Positions 31,599 through 37,566 of a DNA stretch of 37,566 bases are shown in pieces. The DNA lies in contig CAYNVN010000062.1 in assembly GCA_964400655.1 (NCBI GenBank), positions 1 to 37,566 on the forward strand, written 5' to 3'. A program made the translations under genes and the position numbers. The DNA comes from B16-G9 sp964400655. Lineage in GTDB: Bacteria; Bacteroidota; Bacteroidia; Bacteroidales; F082. Each line of letters starts with the position of its first letter. Position 1 is the first letter of the stretch. The notes below the pieces were generated by a model. It ran no database searches. It saw nothing but the letters and a program-made list of their open reading frames with translations, and was not told the origin of the DNA.

Positions 31599-33215
31599 AT
31601 GATTACTGTTTCTGATTTACGCATTCAATTTGGTAAAAGAATATTGTTCCAGGAGGTAAATTTAACTTTTACGGCCGGCAATTGCTACGGCATTATCGGC
31701 GCAAACGGAGCCGGAAAATCAACCCTGCTAAAAGTGATTTCAGGTGAGATGGAATCCACTGCCGGACATGTTTCTTTCGGTCCCGGCGAAAGCCTTTCGG
31801 TACTAAGCCAGGATCACTTTGCCTTCGACGAATTTACCGTGCTCGATACCGTGTTAAAGGGGCATACGGAGCTTTGGGATATCATGCAGCAAAAAGATGC
31901 TCTTTATGCCAAACCCGATTTTTCGGATGAAGACGGATTAAAAACCGCTGAGCTGGAAACCCGGTTTGCCGAAATGAACGGATGGAATGCCGAAAGCGAT
32001 GCCGCTACCCTGTTGAGCAACCTCGGCATTAAAGAGGAGTTCCATTATACGCTTATGAAAGATATGAGCGGAAAACAAAAGGTAAGGGTATTGCTGGCAC
32101 AGGCACTGTTCGGAAACCCCGACAACCTGCTGCTGGATGAACCTACCAACGACCTCGACCTTGAAACGGTGGTATGGCTCGAAAACTATCTGGCAAATTA
32201 CGAAAACACCGTACTTGTGGTATCGCACGACAGACACTTCCTCGATGCCGTCAGTACACACACGGTTGATATTGATTACGGAAAAGCAACCATGTTTGCC
32301 GGAAACTACAGCTTTTGGTATCAAAGCAGCCAGTTGGCGTTGCGTCAGCAATCGAAACAAAATAAAAAAGCCGCCGAAAAACGTAAAGAACTTCAGGAGT
32401 TTATTGCCCGTTTTAGTGCCAACGCTTCCAAGTCGAAACAAACCACCAGCCGGAAAAAGATGCTTGAAAAACTCAATGTGGAAGATATTAAACCCTCCAC
32501 CCGAAAATATCCGGGCATCATCTTTACCCCCGAACGCCCTGCAGGAGATAAAATACTTGATGTTACCGGACTGAGTGCCGTTGCCGATGACGGAACCCTG
32601 TTGTTTAAAGATGTGGAGTTTACCACCGGCAGGAACGACAAAATTATTTTCCTCTCGAAAGACCCGCGTGCCATGACGGCGCTGTTCGAAATAATTACGG
32701 GCAATAAAAAACCCGATAGCGGTGAGTATCAATGGGGACAAACCATTACCACCGCTTACCTGCCCATCGATAATTCCGGATTTTTTAACAGTAATTTAAG
32801 TTTGTTCGACTGGCTGGCACAGTTTTCCACCGACACCACCGAGCTATACATAAAAGGCTATCTCGGCAAAATGCTGTTTACGGGTGAAGAGTCAAACAAA
32901 AAGGTAAATGTGCTTTCGGGTGGCGAAAAAATGCGGTGCATGATTGCCAAAATGATGCTCACCAACGCCAATGCCCTGATACTTGACACGCCTACCAATC
33001 ACCTCGACCTGGAATCTATTCAGGCATTTAACAATAACCTGATAAAATATCCCGGCAACGTTTTTATGTCGTCGCACGACCACCAGTTTATCCAAACCGT
33101 TTGTAACCGCATTATCGAACTCACCCCCAAAGGCATCATCGATAAAATGATGAGCTACGACGATTACATTACCGATGAGAAACTAAAAGAACAACGGGAA
33201 AAAATGTATCGATAA
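31599..33215 (+). CDS. ABC-F family ATPase (YbiT-like), second nucleotide site degenerate
   Basis: The 538-residue protein has two ABC domains and no membrane part. ABC-F proteins act on the ribosome (translation factors or antibiotic protection). Domain 1 (about 1-250) has Walker A GANGAGKST (34-42), a signature-like MSGKQKVR and Walker B LLLDEPTNDLD. The Lys-rich interdomain linker (about 245-305, KQNKKAAEKRKEL) corresponds to the P-site tRNA-interaction motif. In domain 2 (about 320-530) the Walker A position reads FLSKDPRAMTALF, without GxGKS/T, and Walker B reads LILDTPTNHLD, with Thr in place of the catalytic Glu. The signature LSGGEKMRCM is intact. The length is typical. It is most likely a house-type ABC-F; a resistance role cannot be told from sequence. 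Confidence 0.92.
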   Translation: MITVSDLRIQFGKRILFQEVNLTFTAGNCYGIIGANGAGKSTLLKVISGEMESTAGHVSFGPGESLSVLSQDHFAFDEFTVLDTVLKGHTELWDIMQQKDALYAKPDFSDEDGLKTAELETRFAEMNGWNAESDAATLLSNLGIKEEFHYTLMKDMSGKQKVRVLLAQALFGNPDNLLLDEPTNDLDLETVVWLENYLANYENTVLVVSHDRHFLDAVSTHTVDIDYGKATMFAGNYSFWYQSSQLALRQQSKQNKKAAEKRKELQEFIARFSANASKSKQTTSRKKMLEKLNVEDIKPSTRKYPGIIFTPERPAGDKILDVTGLSAVADDGTLLFKDVEFTTGRNDKIIFLSKDPRAMTALFEIITGNKKPDSGEYQWGQTITTAYLPIDNSGFFNSNLSLFDWLAQFSTDTTELYIKGYLGKMLFTGEESNKKVNVLSGGEKMRCMIAKMMLTNANALILDTPTNHLDLESIQAFNNNLIKYPGNVFMSSHDHQFIQTVCNRIIELTPKGIIDKMMSYDDYITDEKLKEQREKMYR

Positions 33216-33266
33216 CCCCGGATTGACACCAACCGAAAGGAACCGGCTTCACCAAACTAAAAATCT

Positions 33267-33274
33267 TATCTTTG
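33267..33274 (+). promoter_or_regulatory. -7 promoter element for the BtrH/ABC operon
   Basis: TATCTTTG matches TAnnTTTG and lies 25 bases before the ATG at 33299. It overlaps the longer in-frame TTG start at 33272 and so argues against it. Confidence 0.5.
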
Positions 33275-33298
33275 ACACGAAAATCTACCATTATAAAA

Positions 33299-33724
33299 AT
33301 GTTAGCCGAAAAACAGAAGGTATTGAGTTTGATTCCGCAAAAACCGCCCATGTCCATGGTTGACGGTTTAATGGAGTCGGACAACGAAAAAACCATATCC
33401 GCCTTAACCGTCAGTGAGGACAACCTGTTTGTGGAAAACAACTTGTTTAAAGAACCCGGTCTGATTGAAAACATTGCCCAAACGGCTGCCCTCCGGTCGG
33501 GTTACGAAGCCGAAAGAAAAGGAATGAAGCCTCCGGTTGGTTTTATCGGTTCGGTAAAAAAGATGAAAATTTACAATCTGCCCGAAGCGGGACAAACGCT
33601 CAATACAAAACTTACCGTTTTATTGGAGATGGAAAACATATCGGTTGTAAAAGGTGAGATTTCGGTTAACGGAAAGCTGATTGCCGAAGGTGAAATGAAT
33701 ATTTTTTTGCAGCAAAAACCATAA
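33299..33724 (+). CDS. Hotdog-fold 3-hydroxyacyl-ACP dehydratase-like protein
   Basis: The 141-residue protein is a single hotdog domain. It has the FabZ-like opening LSLIPQKPPMSMVDGLM, the helix region GLIENIAQTAALRSGYEA and the later strand GFIGSVKKMKIYNLPEAG. FabZ enzymes use a His from PHRxPF and a Glu on the helix. Here the Glu in LIENIAQ is kept, but the His position reads Gln (IPQKPP). It may therefore bind 3-hydroxyacyl- or enoyl-ACP without ordinary dehydration, or use altered chemistry. The ATG at 33299 follows the predicted promoter. It is the first gene of an operon; the next gene starts 3 bases after its stop. Related proteins occur in aryl-polyene and flexirubin-type clusters of Bacteroidota. 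Confidence 0.8.
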   Translation: MLAEKQKVLSLIPQKPPMSMVDGLMESDNEKTISALTVSEDNLFVENNLFKEPGLIENIAQTAALRSGYEAERKGMKPPVGFIGSVKKMKIYNLPEAGQTLNTKLTVLLEMENISVVKGEISVNGKLIAEGEMNIFLQQKP

Positions 33725-33727
33725 ATT

Positions 33728-34171
33728 ATGAAAGCAAAAGAAGTTCCGCAAGACGACGAAAACATTTTGGAAGGTAAATTTAAAGACCCCATTTATACAT
33801 TGGACGAAAACGGGAATTATACCACATCGTACAGCGTTGGGTGGGATGTTAAAAATGCCGTAATCAAAAATGCCTGGGGTGTTATTAACGAAAAAACGGA
33901 AGAGGCCGGAAAAAAAGTGATTAACGGCGAAGCAAGCCCCATTTTGTATTACATGGAAAAAAGCATTATGGACACCTCGTTGCTGGCAAAATATACCGGC
34001 TACTGGAAATGGACTGTAAAAAAGCATCTTAAACCAAAAGGTTTTAAAAAGCTTGATGACAAAGGGTTAAAAAAATATGCCGATATTTTTGACCTTACCG
34101 TGGAAGAGTTGAAAGATATTGAAAGGATAAAGAACGACATACAAAAAGATGAATATAGAGATGAACTTTGA
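33728..34171 (+). CDS. Uncharacterised operon protein
   Basis: The 147-residue soluble protein matches no family I recognise. The first 40 residues are polar with a beta-like segment (DPIYTLDENGNYTTSYSVGW). Residues about 40-147 look helical and amphipathic (NAVIKNAWGVINEKTEE, SPILYYMEKSIMDTSLLAKY). A C-terminal stretch (LDDKGLKKYADIFDLTVEEL) could be a small helical or helix-turn-helix-like unit. There is no signal peptide or membrane segment. It starts 3 bases after the hotdog gene and its end overlaps the BtrH-like gene, so it belongs to this operon. It could be an accessory subunit or adaptor of the acyl-transfer step, but nothing in the sequence proves it. Confidence 0.75.
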   Translation: MKAKEVPQDDENILEGKFKDPIYTLDENGNYTTSYSVGWDVKNAVIKNAWGVINEKTEEAGKKVINGEASPILYYMEKSIMDTSLLAKYTGYWKWTVKKHLKPKGFKKLDDKGLKKYADIFDLTVEELKDIERIKNDIQKDEYRDEL

Positions 34172-35156
34172 ACACCGGCAACTGGCGCATTGCGAAAACG
34201 GTGTTGTTTCAAATTTACTGCGTTACTACGGAATTGATTTAAGCGAACCGGTGATTTTCGGTATCGGTTCGGGAATGTTTTTTTCGCACATGCCTTTTTT
34301 AAAGGTGGATAATATTCCGGTTACTTCGTTCAGACCATTGCCCGGTATTATTTTTAAACGGGTTTCTAAACGGCTGGGATTTCATTTTGAAAAACACAAA
34401 TACAGTAATCCGCACAAAGCCATGGACGCTTTGGATAAAAATCTGGAACGCGAAATCCCTACCGGCATGCTGGTAGGTGTTTATCACTTAACCTACTTCC
34501 CAACCCGGTACCGCTTTCACTTTAATGCACATAACATTGTGGTTTACGGAAAACAGGGCGATAACTACCTTATTTCCGACCCCATTATGGAAAAGAAAAC
34601 CACCCTTACCCGTAAAGAGCTGATGCGTGTTCGCTATGCCAAAGGTACTTTTGCCCCCAAAGGACATATGTACTGGCTGAAAAATATTCCGGAAAGTTTT
34701 GATGTAAAAGGAGCGGTAATAAAAGGCATCAAACATACCTGTAAAGATATGACCTCCATACCGGTACCCATGTTCGGAGCCAAAGGCATAAAGTTCCTTT
34801 CAACAAAGTTCAGAAAATATCCCGAAAAGCTCGGAGCAAAAAAAGCGTCGCTTTTTACGGGGCAAATAGTAAGGGCACAAGAGGAAATCGGAACCGGTGG
34901 TGCAGGATTCAGGTATATGTATGCAGCGTTTTTGCAGGAAGCGGCCGGCATTGTGGATAAACCCGAGCTTAAACAGATGTCGTACGAAATGACGGAGATT
35001 GGCGACCGGTGGCGCGAGTTTGCCGTAATTGCCGGAAGAATTGTAAAAAATCGTACCCAGGAAGGTGAAGACTATAACAGCGGCGCAGATATTTTGTTGG
35101 AAATATCAAAAAGAGAACAGGAATTTTTTACCAGACTAAAAAAAGTGGTCTCATAG
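34149..35156 (+). CDS. BtrH-type acyltransferase/C39-like protein (BtrH N-terminal and DUF4872-like domains)
   Basis: The 335-residue protein opens FEHRQLAHCENGVVSNLLRY, matching the BtrH N-terminal family, a papain-like fold with catalytic Cys (Cys15 here). The His-Asp half is likely in FNAHNIVVYGKQGDNYLISD. In butirosin synthesis BtrH moves an acyl group from a carrier protein to an amine. Residues about 195-335 are helical (KGIKHTCKDM ... GGAGFRYMYAAFLQEAA ... IGDRWREFAVIAGRIVKN), resembling the DUF4872 C-terminal part. The start is ATG 34149 or 34161; both overlap the preceding gene. It sits between a dehydratase-like gene and an ABC transporter, so acyl transfer from ACP to a small molecule before export is the best guess. 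Confidence 0.8.
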   Translation: MNIEMNFEHRQLAHCENGVVSNLLRYYGIDLSEPVIFGIGSGMFFSHMPFLKVDNIPVTSFRPLPGIIFKRVSKRLGFHFEKHKYSNPHKAMDALDKNLEREIPTGMLVGVYHLTYFPTRYRFHFNAHNIVVYGKQGDNYLISDPIMEKKTTLTRKELMRVRYAKGTFAPKGHMYWLKNIPESFDVKGAVIKGIKHTCKDMTSIPVPMFGAKGIKFLSTKFRKYPEKLGAKKASLFTGQIVRAQEEIGTGGAGFRYMYAAFLQEAAGIVDKPELKQMSYEMTEIGDRWREFAVIAGRIVKNRTQEGEDYNSGADILLEISKREQEFFTRLKKVVS

Positions 35157-35177
35157 ATTTAACGAAAGCGAGATAAA

Positions 35178-35930
35178 GTGAACCGGACGGCCGTTATAAA
35201 CATCAGCAACCTCACAAAAACCTACCGAAATGCAGGTAAACCGGCTGTTGACGAATTAAACCTGAATATCGGCCGGGGAGAAATTTTTGGCCTGCTGGGC
35301 CCCAACGGTGCCGGAAAAACAACCACCATTTCAATACTTTGTACGCATCTGCAGCCCACAAGCGGTACCGTTTTAATTAATGGAAAGGATATTTTTAAGC
35401 ACCGTACCGAAATCCGCAGTGAAATCGGTTTTGTTCCTCAGGATATTGCCCTTTACGAGCAACTTACGGCAAAAGAGAACCTGTTGTTTTTCGGCAACAT
35501 GTTCGGGATGAAAGGTAAAGAGCTGAAAAATAAGATTGATTACTGGCTTGATGCTTTCGGGTTGCAAGAAAAGGCGGCAAAAAGAATTAAAACTTTTTCG
35601 GGAGGTATGAAACGCAGGGTTAACCTTATTGCAGCACTGTTGCATGATCCTGAAATTCTTTTTTTGGATGAACCGACGGTGGGCATTGATGTTCAATCGA
35701 AAAATGTGATTATCGATTATCTGAAAGAGATTAATAAAAATGGGACAACCATAATATACACTTCGCACCATATGGATGAAGCCGAACACTTTTGCAGCCG
35801 GATCGCCATTATTGATTATGGGAAAATCATTGCCAAAGGCAAACCCGATAAATTAATTGAAGATTGTAACGGATGTGAAAAGCTGGAAGATATATTTTTG
35901 AAACTGACGGGAAGAAAGTTGAGGGACTGA
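35178..35930 (+). CDS. ABC transporter ATP-binding protein
   Basis: The 250-residue nucleotide-binding subunit powers a DrrA/NatA-type exporter. It has Walker A GPNGAGKTTT (residues about 39-48), Q-loop FVPQDIALYEQLT, signature FSGGMKRRVNL, Walker B ILFLDEPTVGID and the switch His in YTSHHMDEAEH. The start codon is GTG at 35178, 21 bases after the BtrH-like gene. Its partner is the ABC-2 permease beginning at 36089. The two are separated by about 160 bases of repeat DNA, which is unusual for such a pair. Confidence 0.94.
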   Translation: MNRTAVINISNLTKTYRNAGKPAVDELNLNIGRGEIFGLLGPNGAGKTTTISILCTHLQPTSGTVLINGKDIFKHRTEIRSEIGFVPQDIALYEQLTAKENLLFFGNMFGMKGKELKNKIDYWLDAFGLQEKAAKRIKTFSGGMKRRVNLIAALLHDPEILFLDEPTVGIDVQSKNVIIDYLKEINKNGTTIIYTSHHMDEAEHFCSRIAIIDYGKIIAKGKPDKLIEDCNGCEKLEDIFLKLTGRKLRD

Positions 35931-35936
35931 GGGGGG

Positions 35937-36075
35937 CTGGTTACTGGTTGCTGGTTGCTGGTTGCTGGTAATTCAAGGTTTGAAGGTTTAAAGTTTGAAA
36001 GTTTGGAGGTTCAAGGAACCGCAAAGACACGAAGACGCAAATAGAAAAAACTTAGCGTATCTGCGCCTTAGCGGT
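35937..36075. repeat. Composite repeat block inside the ABC transporter operon
   Basis: Three kinds of repeat stand side by side. At 35937-35970 the heptamer CTGGTTG/A occurs in about five tandem copies. At 35971-36016 there are irregular copies of GTTTGAAG/GTTTAAAG/GTTTGGAG. At 36018-36075 an imperfect inverted repeat has arms of about 25 bases (ACCGCAAAGACACGAAGACG facing CGTATCTGCGCCTTAGCGGT) around an A-rich loop. None of it codes. The last arm ends just before the permease start. Motifs of this kind recur in many bacterial genomes as dispersed repeats; that statement is from memory and not checked here. Confidence 0.75.
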
Positions 36076-36088
36076 GAAAAAAAAGAAG

Positions 36089-37363
36089 ATGATTTTAAAA
36101 TTAACAGCATCGATAAAAAAAGAGTTTTTGTTGCTTATCCGCGACAGGGCCGGGCTTGCCATGTTGTTTATCATGCCGGTGGCGTTGGTGCTGATTATGA
36201 CCATGCTTCAGGACAGCTCGTTCAAAATGCTGGAAGAAAAGAAACTGCCGGTTATCATTCTCAATCATGATAATGATGTTTTTGGAAACAATGTAGTAAA
36301 AGGTTTAAGCAAATCGGATTTTTTTGAAATCACAAAGTACGCCGGAAACGATACCGAAGGTTTAAAAAACGAGGTTGCTGCCGGAAATTACCTGATAGGC
36401 ATTGTAATAAAAAAAGATGCAACACTTTCCATTCGCAAAAACCTGAACAAAGATATTTACCACCAGTTTCCTAAAGAGATAACCGAAGCTGTTACACTGG
36501 ATACCATTGGTGCCGGAGAAACTGCCAAAGTAGATGTGTTTTTCGACCCTGTGCTAAAAAGTTCTTTTAAACTATCCATCCTGAGTGCATTGCGTGAGTT
36601 TTCCTCAGGTGTGGAAGCTCAAATTATTTACGACACTTACGCCTCTCTGTTTCAGGAGTTGCTGGGAATTGAAATGAAAAACCCCGGCAAACAAAAAAAG
36701 CTGGTGGAGTTTAACGAGCAGTATGCTTCCAACCTTAAACAGGCCACCGTTCCCAACTCGGTTCAGCACAATGTTCCGGCCTGGACACTGTTTGCCATGT
36801 TTTTTATTGTTATCCCGCTGGCGGGAAACATCATCAGCGAGCGAACAAGCGGTGTATCGTTACGATTGAAAACCATGCCGGGTTCGGTGTTGCCTTCTCT
36901 GTTGGGTAAAGTTTCCGTTTACTTTGTTATCGGAATATTGCAGGCTTTTCTAATGCTGCTTATCGGGGTTTACCTGTTGCCTTATCTTGACCTTCCCAAA
37001 CTCGACATCGGCCACCAGTGGCTGGCTATTTTGTTATTAACCATGGTAGTATCGGCTGCTGCTTCGGGCTATGGTATTCTTATCGGCACCCTGTTCTCCT
37101 CGCAGGAGCAGGCCTCTATTTTCGGAGCCATATCGGTGGTTATTATGGCGGCCGTTGGCGGTATCTGGGTTCCAACCTTTATGATGACCAACCTGATGCA
37201 GGTTATCAGCAAAATCTCGCCACTAAACTGGGGACTTACAGGCTATTACGATATTTTATTGCGTAATGCGGGGATAAAAGATATTCTGCCGCAGCTATTT
37301 CTTTTAACGGGGTTTTTCAGCGCTGCCGTCACGGGAGCATATATTTATGAAAAAAGCAAATAG
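36089..37363 (+). CDS. ABC-2 type transporter permease
   Basis: The 424-residue membrane subunit of an ABC exporter has the usual ABC-2 layout. An N-terminal helix follows ASIKKEFLLLIRDRAGLAM. A large extracytoplasmic loop spans about residues 40-220. Five helices follow from about 230 (WTLFAMFFIVIPLAGNI, VYFVIGILQAFLMLLIGVYL, WLAILLLTMVVSAAASGYG, IFGAISVVIMAAVGGIW and a last helix near LFLLTGFFSAAVTGAYI). The conserved ISERTSG follows the second helix. The ATG at 36089 was chosen; a GTG at 36074 is in frame but lies inside the inverted repeat. Substrate unknown; probably the product of the upstream acyl-transfer genes. Confidence 0.9.
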   Translation: MILKLTASIKKEFLLLIRDRAGLAMLFIMPVALVLIMTMLQDSSFKMLEEKKLPVIILNHDNDVFGNNVVKGLSKSDFFEITKYAGNDTEGLKNEVAAGNYLIGIVIKKDATLSIRKNLNKDIYHQFPKEITEAVTLDTIGAGETAKVDVFFDPVLKSSFKLSILSALREFSSGVEAQIIYDTYASLFQELLGIEMKNPGKQKKLVEFNEQYASNLKQATVPNSVQHNVPAWTLFAMFFIVIPLAGNIISERTSGVSLRLKTMPGSVLPSLLGKVSVYFVIGILQAFLMLLIGVYLLPYLDLPKLDIGHQWLAILLLTMVVSAAASGYGILIGTLFSSQEQASIFGAISVVIMAAVGGIWVPTFMMTNLMQVISKISPLNWGLTGYYDILLRNAGIKDILPQLFLLTGFFSAAVTGAYIYEKSK

Positions 37364-37398
37364 AAGGGCACCGTTTCAAACATCACAAAAGGTTATTA

Positions 37399-37430
37399 TA
37401 ATGACCAATGGTTATGCTTAACGGTCATTA
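37399..37430. repeat. Short inverted repeat after the permease gene
   Basis: TAATGACC (37399-37406) pairs with GGTCATTA (37423-37430) around a 16-base loop. It lies 35 bases past the permease stop. No T run follows on either strand, so it may be a transcript 3' end stabiliser or a weak terminator. Confidence 0.4.
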
Positions 37431-37441
37431 CAACAACCCTG

Positions 37442-37475
37442 AAAAAAAAGAAGCACCCCTTTTCAGAGGTGCCTC
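37442..37475 (-). terminator. Terminator of the rhodanese-like gene
   Basis: On the minus strand AGGCACC (37474-37468) pairs with GGTGCTT (37457-37451) around a 10-base loop, and is followed by C and a run of eight T. It is 28 bases past the stop of the gene entering from the right edge. Confidence 0.8.
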
Positions 37476-37502
37476 CGGTTATCACTATGAAAAAATTACA
37501 TG

Positions 37503-37566
37503 TTATTTTTCTGTCGGGTTGTTCATTACCCACTCATTATAAGCTCCTTCGTAAACCCTTACATCG
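37503..37566 (-). CDS. Rhodanese-like sulfurtransferase, C-terminal fragment (enters from right edge)
   Basis: The last 20 codons read DVRVYEGAYNEWVMNNPTEK and then stop. The pattern VRVYxGxxxEW is typical of the end of thiosulfate/3-mercaptopyruvate sulfurtransferases, where the last rhodanese domain closes with YDGSWxEW. Too little is present to identify the type. A terminator follows directly. Confidence 0.55.
   Translation of the reverse strand, partial: DVRVYEGAYNEWVMNNPTEK

Noticed and set aside
31938..32741. Open frame of 267 codons on the minus strand opposite the ABC-F gene
   Set aside because: It lies wholly within the ABC-F coding sequence, which has clear motifs throughout; the opposite frame shows no family pattern.

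Overview
The window looks like a piece of a Bacteroidota (Bacteroidales-type) chromosome. Several independent signs point there. Four secreted proteins carry type IX secretion system (T9SS) C-terminal sorting domains, and there is a PorP/SprF-family protein. The acpP-fabF-rnc-IPExxxVDY gene order is typical of the phylum. Many genes are preceded by the Bacteroidota promoter form (TTTG, about 19 bases, TAnnTTTG) and not by a sigma70 -35/-10 pair. The DNA is AT-rich with very AT-rich spacers.

Layout. 1-2637 (minus): a dihydrouridine synthase fragment at the left edge, asnS, and a PfkB-type (adenosine-kinase-like) kinase. 2640-10186 (minus): a T9SS operon in which two large paralogous secreted proteins, one with a type B and one with a type A sorting domain, bracket a PorP/SprF gene. 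10210-14709 (minus): a seven-repeat Kre9/KNH-like secreted protein, a 620-base AT-rich spacer, and a second repeat-rich secreted protein. 14823-15670: tRNA-Asn with its promoter and terminator, then a GC-rich non-coding element of about 400 bases. 15605-19116: prs, rplY, pth, a DUF1232 protein and an SRAP-family protein. 19144-22672: rnc, fabF and acpP with IPExxxVDY, divergent from purN. 22918-24684: a DEAD-box RNA helicase. 24692-28845: hydrogenase maturation genes hypC-hypA divergent from hypF-hypD. 28925-31412 (minus): an ODP/flavodiiron-like di-iron protein followed by a soluble hybrid histidine kinase. 31599-33215: an ABC-F ATPase. 33299-37363: an operon of a hotdog dehydratase-like protein, an unknown protein, a BtrH-like acyltransferase, an ABC ATPase and an ABC-2 permease. 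37503-37566 (minus): the tail of a rhodanese-like gene.

How the genes work together. Housekeeping blocks (translation, fatty acid synthesis, purine and PRPP supply) alternate with three accessory modules. The T9SS island makes cell-surface or secreted proteins of unknown substrate. The hyp genes imply that a [NiFe] hydrogenase is encoded elsewhere. The ODP-kinase pair could sense O2 or NO, which would fit an organism handling hydrogenase and anaerobic metabolism, but that link is inference. The BtrH/ABC operon looks like a small acyl-ACP-dependent tailoring and export module.

The most promising undescribed items are the ODP-kinase pair, the paralogous T9SS pair around PorP/SprF, the BtrH/ABC operon with its embedded composite repeat, and the GC-rich element after tRNA-Asn. 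No CRISPR array, transposase or phage gene was seen.
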